From Alkaliphilus transvaalensis ATCC 700919 (GTDB lineage: Bacteria > Bacillota > Clostridia > Peptostreptococcales > Natronincolaceae), in contig NZ_KK211286.1 in NCBI RefSeq assembly GCF_000621485.1, positions 186,001 to 250,000 on the forward strand: DNA of 64,000 nucleotides, read 5' to 3'. Shown here piece by piece: positions 51,964 to 60,428 of the stretch. Both the position numbers and the translations under genes were made by a program. Each line of letters opens with the position of its first letter. Positions within the stretch are counted from its first letter, which is position 1. The notes beneath the pieces are model-generated. The model ran no database searches, had not been told where the DNA came from, and saw only the letters and a list, made by a program, of their open reading frames with translations.

Positions 51964-54474
51964 GTGCCGCTATTTTCTTACTTAATTTTGATTCCTTTTG
52001 TCTCCTTTTTATGCTATTGCTTTCTACTCATAATTCTATTTGGTACTAGAAAAAATAAGATTACAAGATATTACGCCATTTATATTATTTCCATGATTAT
52101 ATGGAGTTTTGGTTCTTTTATTATGAGGACCAATACTTTGCCTGGAGCATTATTTTGGAATCGAATTCTATGTGTGGGGTTAATCGGAATGCCAGTTACC
52201 TTTTATCATTTTACTCTTGTACTGACAGAAACTAAAAACCAAAATCGCAAATTGCTGACGGGTTACATCACTGGGGGACTATTCTTAGTTGCTAATTTTA
52301 CTGGTTTAATTATGGTGGATGCTTACTCCATCAATAATATTTTTTACTATACATTAGGCCCCCTTGCTTCATCAATGGCGATTTGGAGTATCACTTATCT
52401 TGTATTAGCTTTTACTAATATTATTCAGAAAGTGAAGTCTAAAAAAATACCCTATACTAGAGTAAAATTTATTCTTGTTGGTTTAGTTTTAGTGATAATA
52501 GGAGGGCTTTTAAACTTAATTCCAACATTAGGTAAATATCCACTGGATATCGTCTTAAACACAATAAATGCAATTTTTATAGCCTACTCAATCTATCGTT
52601 ATCGATTTTTAGAAATTAAGTTAATTGTTAAAAAGGGAATGAGCTACTCACTTTATACACTATTATTGACAGGGGTATATATTATAGCTATATTTTCTCT
52701 TCAAAAGATCTTAATCAGATTTTCTAGAGACATCAACATGACAGAAACCTTAGGGATGGCAGTCGTGTTAGCTTTAGTTTTACAACCTCTAAGGAACTTA
52801 TTACAAAAAGGAATAGATCGTCTTTTTTACAAGGAGAAATTAAATCATCAGTTGATCCTAAGGGATTTTAGTAGGATCATTAACAATATTTTAGACTTGG
52901 ATGAACTATCTGATTTTCTACTTAAATCCTTAAGTAATGCTTTAAAACCAAAACAAATTCATTTGCTTTTGAAAAGGGGCGATGATGAATATTGTTTGTT
53001 TGATCCAGCATTAGAAGAAAAATGGTCGAAGGAAATTGCTTATGGGAGTAAACATCCTATATTACAGTGGTTCAAACAAAAGAAGTCATGGCTTACGATA
53101 AATGAAATCGAAAACCTACCCTATTTTGCCGGGTTATGGCGTACTGAGAAACAACAACTATACAAATTAGAAACAGAGTTAATTGTCCCCATAAAGCTTA
53201 GGGATGAGATTATAGGCTTATTAGTTATTTCTGAAAAAAAGACTGGAGAGTCTTTTACCCAAGAAGAAATTGACTTATTAACCACCCTTACTAATAATGC
53301 AGCTGTCGTAATAGAAAATGCAAAGTTATATAATGATGCTAAATATGAAGCAATAACCGATGGTCTAACTAAACTTTACAATCATCGCCATTTCCATGAA
53401 ATACTTGGTAGATACATAGAAGAAAATAGTAGCGAGGTTTTTTCAGTAGCAATGATTGATGTAGATTTATTTAAACTCTATAATGATTTATATGGACATT
53501 CGGCAGGAGATAAAGCGCTAATAAAAATTGCAGAAGTTCTAAAGAAAGCAACTAGGAAGGATGATATAATTGCCCGATACGGAGGAGAAGAGTTTGCGAT
53601 TATATTTCCTAATATCGAAGGGGAGGCCTCTTTAAAAGCAATAGAAGAAATTAGAAAGGCAGTTGAAAATAGCTTTTATGCATCAAAAGACACTAACGAA
53701 TTTTTAACAATAAGTGTTGGCGTAGCCAACTATCCAAAGGATGGTAGAACCGCTGAAGAAATGATCGAACATGCCGATACTGCCATGTATGTTGCTAAAA
53801 ATGGTGGAAGGAATCAGAGTGTTCTTTATAGTAAAAAGGACAAAAAACAAAATAGCGCTATTGATCTTTGTGAGAAGGAATTAATGGAAAAAGATATAAA
53901 AGCTGCGTATTTTTCTGCAATTTATGCTTTGGCAGCAACGATAGATGCAAAAGATCATTATACCTATGGTCACTCAGAAAATGTATCTAAATATGCTATA
54001 GCCCTAACTGAAGCAGCGGGTTTGGGTGAAGAGACAGTAGATATAGTTAAAAGTGCAGGCTTACTTCATGATATTGGGAAAATTGGTGTTCCAGAAAGTA
54101 TTTTAACTAAAAAGGAAGCCCTCAATGCTGAAGAATTTGAAATTATGAAGAGGCATGTTGACATCTCTATAACAATTATTAAGCATGTACCCGGCATAGT
54201 AAAAGTAATTCCTGCAATTATGACCCACCATGAAAGATATGATGGTAAAGGATACCCAAGGGGTATTAAGGGAGACAGTATCCCTATAGAGGGAAGAATT
54301 CTTAGTATTGTAGATGCTTTTGATGCCATGACAACAGACCGACCCTATCGAAAGGCGTTAAGTGTAGAAGAGGCTTTACAAGAACTACGGAAAAATAAAG
54401 GGACTCAGTTTGACCCTCAACTTACAGAAACTTTTTTAAACTTATTTGAAGAAGGAAAAATTGCAGTTGCATAG
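51964..54474 (+). CDS. membrane sensor with GAF, GGDEF and HD-GYP domains
   Basis: An 836-residue c-di-GMP enzyme. Residues 1-230 hold seven to eight membrane helices (7TM-type sensor), residues about 280-450 a GAF-like domain, 455-620 a diguanylate cyclase with intact RYGGEEF and an inhibitory-site RKDD five residues before it, and 640-836 an HD-GYP phosphodiesterase with HDIGK and HHERYDGKGYP. It could both make and break c-di-GMP. It starts with GTG 9 nt after GAGGTGAT, 23 nt after the GH3 stop, so it is the last gene of the three-gene operon. Confidence 0.92.
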   Translation: MPLFSYLILIPFVSFLCYCFLLIILFGTRKNKITRYYAIYIISMIIWSFGSFIMRTNTLPGALFWNRILCVGLIGMPVTFYHFTLVLTETKNQNRKLLTGYITGGLFLVANFTGLIMVDAYSINNIFYYTLGPLASSMAIWSITYLVLAFTNIIQKVKSKKIPYTRVKFILVGLVLVIIGGLLNLIPTLGKYPLDIVLNTINAIFIAYSIYRYRFLEIKLIVKKGMSYSLYTLLLTGVYIIAIFSLQKILIRFSRDINMTETLGMAVVLALVLQPLRNLLQKGIDRLFYKEKLNHQLILRDFSRIINNILDLDELSDFLLKSLSNALKPKQIHLLLKRGDDEYCLFDPALEEKWSKEIAYGSKHPILQWFKQKKSWLTINEIENLPYFAGLWRTEKQQLYKLETELIVPIKLRDEIIGLLVISEKKTGESFTQEEIDLLTTLTNNAAVVIENAKLYNDAKYEAITDGLTKLYNHRHFHEILGRYIEENSSEVFSVAMIDVDLFKLYNDLYGHSAGDKALIKIAEVLKKATRKDDIIARYGGEEFAIIFPNIEGEASLKAIEEIRKAVENSFYASKDTNEFLTISVGVANYPKDGRTAEEMIEHADTAMYVAKNGGRNQSVLYSKKDKKQNSAIDLCEKELMEKDIKAAYFSAIYALAATIDAKDHYTYGHSENVSKYAIALTEAAGLGEETVDIVKSAGLLHDIGKIGVPESILTKKEALNAEEFEIMKRHVDISITIIKHVPGIVKVIPAIMTHHERYDGKGYPRGIKGDSIPIEGRILSIVDAFDAMTTDRPYRKALSVEEALQELRKNKGTQFDPQLTETFLNLFEEGKIAVA

Positions 54475-54497
54475 AACAATAATATAGTATAAACAAT

Positions 54498-54537
54498 GAA
54501 CACCACTTTAAGTAGTTACTTATGGTGGTGTTTTCTC
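54498..54537 (+). terminator. terminator of the ICMT/GH3/GGDEF operon
   Basis: AACACCACTTTAAG pairs with CTTATGGTGGTGTT, followed by TTCTCTTA. Confidence 0.7.
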
Positions 54538-54625
54538 TTATGTAGGCACAATTATTATTAAGTTATTTGATGAGGAAAATAATTTAGAAATTATGTTGTT
54601 TTTGCAGAGTATAAATAGGAACTAC

Positions 54626-54644
54626 TATGGTATAATGTACCATA
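54626..54644 (+). promoter_or_regulatory. operator-like palindrome over a -10 element
   Basis: TATGGTA-TAATG-TACCATA, a perfect 7-bp palindrome whose left half and spacer contain TATAAT. It lies 37 nt before the ABC exporter genes; a repressor bound here would block the promoter. No regulator gene is adjacent. Confidence 0.5.
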
Positions 54645-54680
54645 TGAAGTAAATGTTTTCTAAGAGTTGGAGGCGAAATT

Positions 54681-55463
54681 ATGGAAAAAGAAATGGTTGT
54701 TTCTATTAAAGACTTAGAAATGAGTTATGGCACTAAAAAAGTACTAAAGGGCATTAATTTAGAGATTTATAAAGGCGAAATAATTGGATATATTGGTCCT
54801 AATGGAGCTGGTAAAAGTACAACAGTAAAAATCCTTTTAGGAATCATCAACGAATATAAAGGTGAGGTAAGGATTTTTGGAGAAGATATTACTAAGGATA
54901 GTGTAACTTATAAAAATAGAATAGGCTACGTACCAGAAACGGCAGAGATTTTTGATAATTTAACAGCCTATGAATACTTAAGCTTTATTGGTGAAGTCTA
55001 TGGTCTAGATCTAGAAGATCTAGAAGGAAAAATCAAAAAATTAATGGGTCTATTTTCCATAGAGGAGGCCCTTCATGGTAGAATTTCATCCTTCTCAAAG
55101 GGAATGAAGCAAAAGGTTCTAATTATTGCTAGCTTGATACATAATCCAGATATACTGTTTTTTGACGAACCCTTAAGTGGACTAGATGCCAATAGTGTAA
55201 TGATCTTTAAAGAAATTTTGGCGGCTTTAGCAAAGCAAGGAAAGACAATCTTTTATTCTTCTCACATTATGGAAGTTGTAGAGAAAATCAGTAATAGGAT
55301 TATATTGCTAAACAATGGGGATATTGTTGCAGATGGAACTTTTGATGATTTAAAGAAAATGAGTATGGAGGGTTCTTTGCAGGATATTTTTAATGAATTA
55401 ACAGGGTTTAAAAAATATAAGGAAATTGCTGATGAGTTTGTTTCCACGTTGCAAGGGGTGTAG
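54681..55463 (+). CDS. ABC transporter ATP-binding protein
   Basis: A 260-residue ATPase of the ABC-2/drug-exporter (CcmA-like) class: GPNGAGKST (Walker A), SSFSKGMKQKV (signature), DILFFDEPLSGLD (Walker B) and SSHIMEVVEKI (H-loop). It powers the permease encoded 2 nt downstream. GGAGG precedes the ATG. Substrate unknown. Confidence 0.92.
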   Translation: MEKEMVVSIKDLEMSYGTKKVLKGINLEIYKGEIIGYIGPNGAGKSTTVKILLGIINEYKGEVRIFGEDITKDSVTYKNRIGYVPETAEIFDNLTAYEYLSFIGEVYGLDLEDLEGKIKKLMGLFSIEEALHGRISSFSKGMKQKVLIIASLIHNPDILFFDEPLSGLDANSVMIFKEILAALAKQGKTIFYSSHIMEVVEKISNRIILLNNGDIVADGTFDDLKKMSMEGSLQDIFNELTGFKKYKEIADEFVSTLQGV

Positions 55464-55465
55464 AG

Positions 55466-57151
55466 ATGAAGGATTTTCGAACATTAAAAATACTTGATCT
55501 TTTTAAGTTTATCTTTTTAAAATTTGGTGTAGATTATCCCATAATGAGGAAAATTCTACAGATCAAATTAACGATGGATGAAAGAAGAGTACCAACGGTT
55601 TTAATGTCAAATAATGATATGAAGGATGAGAATGCTTTTAATAAATCACTCTTAATGTATCTATTAATGGGTTTTGTTTTTATGCTGTTTATTTTTATCC
55701 CTTTTCCGATATTCTACAAAATGAATATTATTATCGCTATGATTCTGTTTTTAGCCACCTCTGTTATGGTGGCAGACTATTCTTCGGTGTTGTTGGACAT
55801 TAAAGAAAAAAATATTTTATTACCAAAACCAATAGATTATAAAACCCTTAATACAGCAAGAATTATACATGTTTTTATTTATCTCTTTACAATTATTTTA
55901 ACCATAGCTACACCAACCTTAGTTGCAGGATCTTTTAGATTCGGTTTTTTCTTTGGAGGGATTTTTCTAGTGCAATTATTGTTTATTGCTTCCCTAATCA
56001 TTTTTTTAACATCATTATTATATTTTTTAATTTTATATTTCTTTAATGGTGAGCGGCTTAAGGATATTATAAACTATTTTCAAATAGGTTTATCTGTCGT
56101 TATGATTGTTATCTATCAATTGGTAGGTCAAATTTTTCAAGTCTTTAATCTTAATGTTGTCTACGAAGTTAAATGGTGGAACTATTTTATACCTACAACA
56201 TGGTTTGCAGCCCCCTATAGTTATCTAATAGAAGGAAGAAAAGAAATACATTATCTGTATTTTACAATCTTAAGTATTATTGTTCCAGTAATTATGCTAG
56301 TTTTATATTTTAAAGTGGTATCACCATATTTCGAAGGTGTTTTACAGAAACTACACAGTAATAGTGAAGACAAGAATAGCCATTCAATTAAGGCTAAAAA
56401 AAGGCAACAGAAAATTGCTAGCTTCTTTACTACTAATAAAATGGAGAGTATATTCTTCCGGTTTACTCATAACATGGTAGCTTCCGAGAGAACATTAAAG
56501 CTAAAACTTTATCCTAGTTTAGCATTTGCAACGATATTACCATTACTTTTTATTTTTAGATTTCTAACTGTATCGGGTTCCTTTAGTGAGTCCTATGAAA
56601 TACTACGCAGTGGAAATTACTTTCTCTACCTATATTTTGCTGTTATTATGATGAGTAATGCAATACCATTACTGAGTACAAGTGAAAAGCATAGGGCTGT
56701 TTGGCTATACAAAATACTTCCTATAGAAGATATCAATAGCATTTATAAAGGTTCTCTAAAAGGATATTTGTTAAAATATATTCTCCCAGTATATTGTTTT
56801 GTTACAATTCCATTTATATTGATTTACGGAGTAAAAATAATTTTTGATATCTTGATTGTTGCCATAGTTCTAGTTTTACTGATGTTAATTATTTTTCATT
56901 ACTCTGATAGACCATTACCTTTTAGTCAGGACTTTCAGTATATAAAGCATAATAATATATCTATCTTATTTCAGACTATGATGTTTTGTGGGGTTACAGC
57001 AGGAATACACTGGTTATTAGTCTCTTCCAATTTTACCAGAATCCCTTATGGAATCCTACTTTGCATTGCTTTAATTATATTTTGGAAAAGAATGTTCGCC
57101 TCAAAAATTACAATTGAACAAGGGAATAAGGCAGAAAATATAATAAAATAA
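55466..57151 (+). CDS. ABC transporter permease
   Basis: A 561-residue membrane protein with about 12 hydrophobic segments in two blocks (residues 65-280 and 345-545) separated by a charged cytosolic stretch rich in Lys near 295-320. It has no motif I recognise beyond an ABC-2-like layout. It starts 2 nt after the ATPase stop and is co-transcribed and translationally coupled. Likely a half-size exporter of lipids, peptides or drugs (inference from the ATPase class). Confidence 0.75.
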   Translation: MKDFRTLKILDLFKFIFLKFGVDYPIMRKILQIKLTMDERRVPTVLMSNNDMKDENAFNKSLLMYLLMGFVFMLFIFIPFPIFYKMNIIIAMILFLATSVMVADYSSVLLDIKEKNILLPKPIDYKTLNTARIIHVFIYLFTIILTIATPTLVAGSFRFGFFFGGIFLVQLLFIASLIIFLTSLLYFLILYFFNGERLKDIINYFQIGLSVVMIVIYQLVGQIFQVFNLNVVYEVKWWNYFIPTTWFAAPYSYLIEGRKEIHYLYFTILSIIVPVIMLVLYFKVVSPYFEGVLQKLHSNSEDKNSHSIKAKKRQQKIASFFTTNKMESIFFRFTHNMVASERTLKLKLYPSLAFATILPLLFIFRFLTVSGSFSESYEILRSGNYFLYLYFAVIMMSNAIPLLSTSEKHRAVWLYKILPIEDINSIYKGSLKGYLLKYILPVYCFVTIPFILIYGVKIIFDILIVAIVLVLLMLIIFHYSDRPLPFSQDFQYIKHNNISILFQTMMFCGVTAGIHWLLVSSNFTRIPYGILLCIALIIFWKRMFASKITIEQGNKAENIIK

Positions 57152-57168
57152 AAATAAATAAACACAAA

Positions 57169-57263
57169 TGAGGAAATTGCATAATACCATAACAATGAAT
57201 TTATATTCGATTTATACAAAAATAAAAACTAAGTCGCCCATTGTCAAACGAGTAATCTCCTTC
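57169..57263 (+). repeat. dispersed TIR repeat, extended type (R7)
   Basis: TGAGGAAATTGCATAATACC start, then a core with ATAAAAACTAAGTCG in common with R3, and an end near TCTCCTTCAC. Followed 65 bp later by structured element copy B. Confidence 0.65.
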
Positions 57264-57327
57264 ACAAATAAATAAAATAAACAAAAATAAATAATAAATA
57301 AATAAACATAAGTAATAAAAACATTAA

Positions 57328-57440
57328 AAAAACTCCTTAGATTGTTAATTGAGTGTGTCTTTCCAAAATAAACAGTTTTGTTATTGCAACTGTCTACCAT
57401 AAGGGAAGCATATCAATCAATATATTCATAAGGAGTTTTT
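57328..57440. terminator. long structured bidirectional terminator-like element, copy B
   Basis: Outer AAAAACTCCTTA with TAAGGAGTTTTT, inner ACAGTT with AACTGT around a 10-nt loop, and the shared 3' motif CTACCATAAGGGAAGCATAT. Compared with copy A at 24889-25006, the outer and inner stems differ in sequence but keep pairing. It lies between the ABC permease (+) and the small zinc-ribbon gene (-). Confidence 0.6.
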
Positions 57441-57446
57441 ATATTT

Positions 57447-57692
57447 CTATAATATCTTTTTTAATTCAGAAGCATGAAAATCCTTCTTATAGCGGTTATT
57501 GTGAGGGTCAAATAAGAGAACTGTTACTGCATCTTCCTTAACACTAAAAACATTTCCTTTGTGTTTACTTCCAATAACATTAATTGGTGCCATTTTAACC
57601 AATTTTTTAAGATTCTTTGACTGACAATAGGTACATTCTTCTTCTGAACTAAAAATTCTTCTGCAATCCAAACAATAATAAAGTTTTCCCAT
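57447..57692 (-). CDS. small zinc-ribbon protein
   Basis: An 81-residue protein beginning MGKLYYCLDCRRIFSSEEEC and going on TYCQSKNLKK: two CxxC pairs (CLDC and CTYC) form a rubredoxin-like zinc ribbon, followed by a small beta domain (NVIGSKHKGNVFSV). GGAGG lies 8 nt before ATG 57692; the in-frame ATG 57707 overlaps that site and is rejected. No family recognised; probably a nucleic-acid- or protein-binding adaptor. Confidence 0.65.
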   Translation of the reverse strand: MGKLYYCLDCRRIFSSEEECTYCQSKNLKKLVKMAPINVIGSKHKGNVFSVKEDAVTVLLFDPHNNRYKKDFHASELKKIL

Positions 57693-57716
57693 AGGTATTT
57701 CCTCCATTCATTTAAT

Positions 57717-57795
57717 TAAGGAAATTTGCATAATACTAGATTTATATAGGAAAAACACAATATAAACTAGTGTTAAGGTGTTATGCAATTCCTCC
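57717..57795 (+). repeat. dispersed TIR repeat, complete 79-bp copy (R8)
   Basis: It starts AAGGAAATTTGCATAATAC and ends TGTTATGCAATTCCTCC, with an inner inverted segment (TATAAACTAGTG against an upstream partner). It overlaps the upstream side of the zinc-ribbon gene's promoter region. Confidence 0.65.
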
Positions 57796-57989
57796 TATTG
57801 TTTTTTTCTTGAACTTCATGGCCTAATTTAATCAATTTCATAGGTTTTATCCTTCAATAATATATATGGGCCTTGTCCTTTAAGTAGTACAAGTTTTTTT
57901 ATTAGCTTTTAAGTCCCGAAATAATTTTTTTATTTGACAGATTACTATTTATTTGTTATTGTATTATAGTCTTAAAAAATGAATAAAAA

Positions 57990-58189
57990 TCCTCATCTCC
58001 CTCCAGGGATGAGGTAGAGGCGCGATGTCTAAGAGTAGATTCATTGAGGTTGGAAGCCGAAGAAATGCTTTGAAAGGAGCCGTCGCCGAAGTCATAGAAA
58101 CCATGATCTATGGCTGGGCCTGCATTGAATAAGTGCAGGACTGTCATCAGGATTATTACCTGTAATTCTGATGTTGTGCTATCTCATGC
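57990..58189 (+). ncRNA. lysine riboswitch (L-box)
   Basis: Conserved blocks in order: AGAGGCGCGATG, AAGAGTAGA, GGAAGCCGAAGAAATGC, TTGAAAGGAGCCGTCGCCGA, CTGGGCCTGCA, and closing GTGCTATCTCAT pairing with ATGAGGTAG (P1). This is the L-box aptamer. Just upstream, CCTCATC...GATGAGG (57990-58013) can pair with the 5' strand of P1, an alternative fold. It controls the NhaC-family transporter. Confidence 0.92.
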
Positions 58190-58232
58190 TAAAGGTAAGG
58201 GGAGTGTAGGTATGTGTTTTTCCCAGAACATT

Positions 58233-58270
58233 AAACACCTAACATTCTTGTTAAGGTGTTTTTATATTTT
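58233..58270 (+). terminator. lysine riboswitch terminator
   Basis: AACACCTAAC with GTTAAGGTGTT around ATTCTT, followed by TTTATATTTTTT, 57 nt before the transporter start. Confidence 0.8.
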
Positions 58271-58326
58271 TTGGTATTGGATAGTAGACAACAAGGTTAA
58301 TACAAAAAGAGAGGAAGTTGTTGTTT

Positions 58327-59925
58327 ATGATGGAACATGCTTATGGTTGGTTAGCGATTATACCACCAGTCATTGCCGTAATATTGGCATTAAGAACAAA
58401 GGAAGTATTAGGTTCACTAATAATAGGGATATTTTCTGGATATTTCATATATGTTAATTTTGCACCTCCAGAAATAGCATCAGAATTAGCTTCTACTAAT
58501 CCAATAATCGGACCTATTACTGAAATGGTAAATGGCATAATAGTCAATGCAGGTGATTCTTGGAATATGGCTATTCTAATTTTCTTAGCCTTATTAGGTG
58601 GACTTGTTGCAGTGGTTACAGTAGCAGGGGGTTCATCGGCCTATGGAGAATGGGCTTCTTCTAAGGTAAAATCCCGTAGTGGCGCACAAATTTCTACATT
58701 TTTATTAGGCTGTATAATATTTATTGATGATTACTTCAATAGCTTAACAGTGGGAACCGTTATGCGACCATTAACAGATCGTTATAAAATTTCAAGGGCA
58801 AAGCTAGCTTATATTCTAGATTCAACTGCTGCCCCTGTTACGATTTTAGTACCGATCTCCAGTTGGGTAGCTTATGTCATCTCGGTTATTCAGCCAGCTT
58901 TAGCAGAGTCTGGATTTGAAATTGGGGGATTAAAAGGTTTTATGGCAACTGTTCCCTTTAATATTTATGCTTGGTTATCATTAATCATGGTTCTATTAGT
59001 GGCAATGTCTAAAGTTAATTATGGGCCAATGGCTAAATTTGAAGAATTAGCTATGGAAACTGGTGAACTTCAAGGAGACGGAAATACAACACCACCAGGA
59101 GATGATTTTAGCAACCTTGCCAGATCGACTAAGGGAACACCGTGGGATTTAATTGCACCAATTTGTGGCTTAATTCTCTTTACGGTGTTAGCAATGGTTT
59201 ACACAGGTGGATATTTTGAAGGAGGGGTTTCCCTTTGGGAAGCTTTTGGAGATACAGATGCAGCAACCTCATTAGTGTATGGTGGTGTTGGTGCCCTTCT
59301 ATTATCTATGATTATGTTCATTCCAAGAAAGTTAATGACCTACGGACAGTTTATGGAAGCCTTTACTCAAGGGGTAAAATCAATGGTACCAGCCTTTAGT
59401 ATTTTAATTTTAGCTTGGACCTTTGGCTCAGTTTTAAGGGATGACGGGTTACAGAGTGGTACTTTTATTGCTAATATAGTTGGTAATAGTATCCCTGCTC
59501 AACTATTACCAGCATTGATTTTTATTGTATCAGGATTTATTGCCTTTTCAACAGGAACTTCATGGGGTACCTTTGCTATTATGCTACCCATTGCTATACC
59601 TTTAAGTGGGAATATTAATCCTGAAATGGTTGGTTTAATGATGTCAGCAGTATTAGCAGGAGCCGTATTTGGAGATCACTGTTCGCCAATTTCAGATACA
59701 ACAATTTTATCGTCTACTGGTGCTGCATGTCATCACCTAGATCACGTTGCAACGCAAATTCCTTATGCCCTTACAGTTGCAGCAGTATCTGTGGTTGGAT
59801 TTATTGTTGCGGGAATAACGAATAGTGCTATTATAAGTCTTGTTCTTTCAACTGTATTATTAATTGTTGTAACAAAATTCTTGACTAAACTTTATCAACA
59901 AAAGACTTTAACAAAGGTAACTTAA
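58327..59925 (+). CDS. NhaC-family transporter, lysine-riboswitch controlled
   Basis: A 532-residue protein with about 12 membrane helices of the NhaC Na+/H+ antiporter family. Motifs: FIDDYFNSLTVGTVMRP, APVTILVPISSWVAY, STGTSWGTFAIMLP and FGDHCSPISDTT. The L-box leader implies that expression falls when lysine is plentiful, so a lysine uptake role (the LysW proposal from comparative genomics) is more likely than pH homeostasis. In-frame TTG 58318 overlaps the Shine-Dalgarno GAGGAAG; ATG 58327 is 10 nt after it. A terminator follows. Confidence 0.88.
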   Translation: MMEHAYGWLAIIPPVIAVILALRTKEVLGSLIIGIFSGYFIYVNFAPPEIASELASTNPIIGPITEMVNGIIVNAGDSWNMAILIFLALLGGLVAVVTVAGGSSAYGEWASSKVKSRSGAQISTFLLGCIIFIDDYFNSLTVGTVMRPLTDRYKISRAKLAYILDSTAAPVTILVPISSWVAYVISVIQPALAESGFEIGGLKGFMATVPFNIYAWLSLIMVLLVAMSKVNYGPMAKFEELAMETGELQGDGNTTPPGDDFSNLARSTKGTPWDLIAPICGLILFTVLAMVYTGGYFEGGVSLWEAFGDTDAATSLVYGGVGALLLSMIMFIPRKLMTYGQFMEAFTQGVKSMVPAFSILILAWTFGSVLRDDGLQSGTFIANIVGNSIPAQLLPALIFIVSGFIAFSTGTSWGTFAIMLPIAIPLSGNINPEMVGLMMSAVLAGAVFGDHCSPISDTTILSSTGAACHHLDHVATQIPYALTVAAVSVVGFIVAGITNSAIISLVLSTVLLIVVTKFLTKLYQQKTLTKVT

Positions 59926-59952
59926 TCAATATATATAGAATAATTATTATTG

Positions 59953-59997
59953 TAGCCCAGTTGCTTCCTAAAAAAGGAATGGAACTGGGTTTCTTAA
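59953..59997 (+). terminator. terminator after the NhaC-type transporter
   Basis: CCCAGTTGCTTCC pairs with GGAATGGAACTGGG around TAAAAAA, followed by TTTCTTAA. Confidence 0.75.
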
Positions 59998-60002
59998 TGT
60001 TC

Positions 60003-60040
60003 AACTTCAACATTAACATTAATATTAACATTAACTTTAA
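60003..60040 (+). repeat. AACATTAA tandem units
   Basis: Five imperfect 6-bp AACATT/AATATT steps in a row (CAACATTAACATTAATATTA, then ACATTAAC). Low complexity; no function evident. Confidence 0.5.
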
Positions 60041-60428
60041 CAAAGGCCCCTTAACCTAAATTTATTTTATAGAAAAAGCATAACTAAAGCCTAACTTCCT
60101 CAAAGTTGAAGAGATGAGGTCCTTTACTTAAAGTTCAGCTTTAACTTTAATTTTAATCTTAACGAGAACATTAACTTTAGCTTTTACATTTCTCTAATAC
60201 ACTTTACATTATGGGTTACGAATCAAAGTATATAATCTCTGGTTTAACCTTTAAGTTTTACTTTAGCTAAAAAATGTATCTAAATACATAAATTTGGTAT
60301 TGTAATTTGAAGTTTCTTTAAAGGTAGATTTACTTAAGCCTTTATATTAGCACTACTTGCCCTTTTAGGATATTTTCCTAGAGTAAAAAGGTTAACCTAT
60401 GATAAAATAGGGTGGAGGGGGTTAGGCT

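Larger units (their letters stand above)
59926..60428. other. 503-bp intergenic region with low-complexity AACATT repeats
   Basis: After the terminator comes a biased stretch (60003-60060 and 60130-60195) with many AACATTAA/CTTTAACTTTAA units, similar to 29581-29672. A putative promoter for the sigma-54 regulator is not obvious. No gene is seen. Confidence 0.45.
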
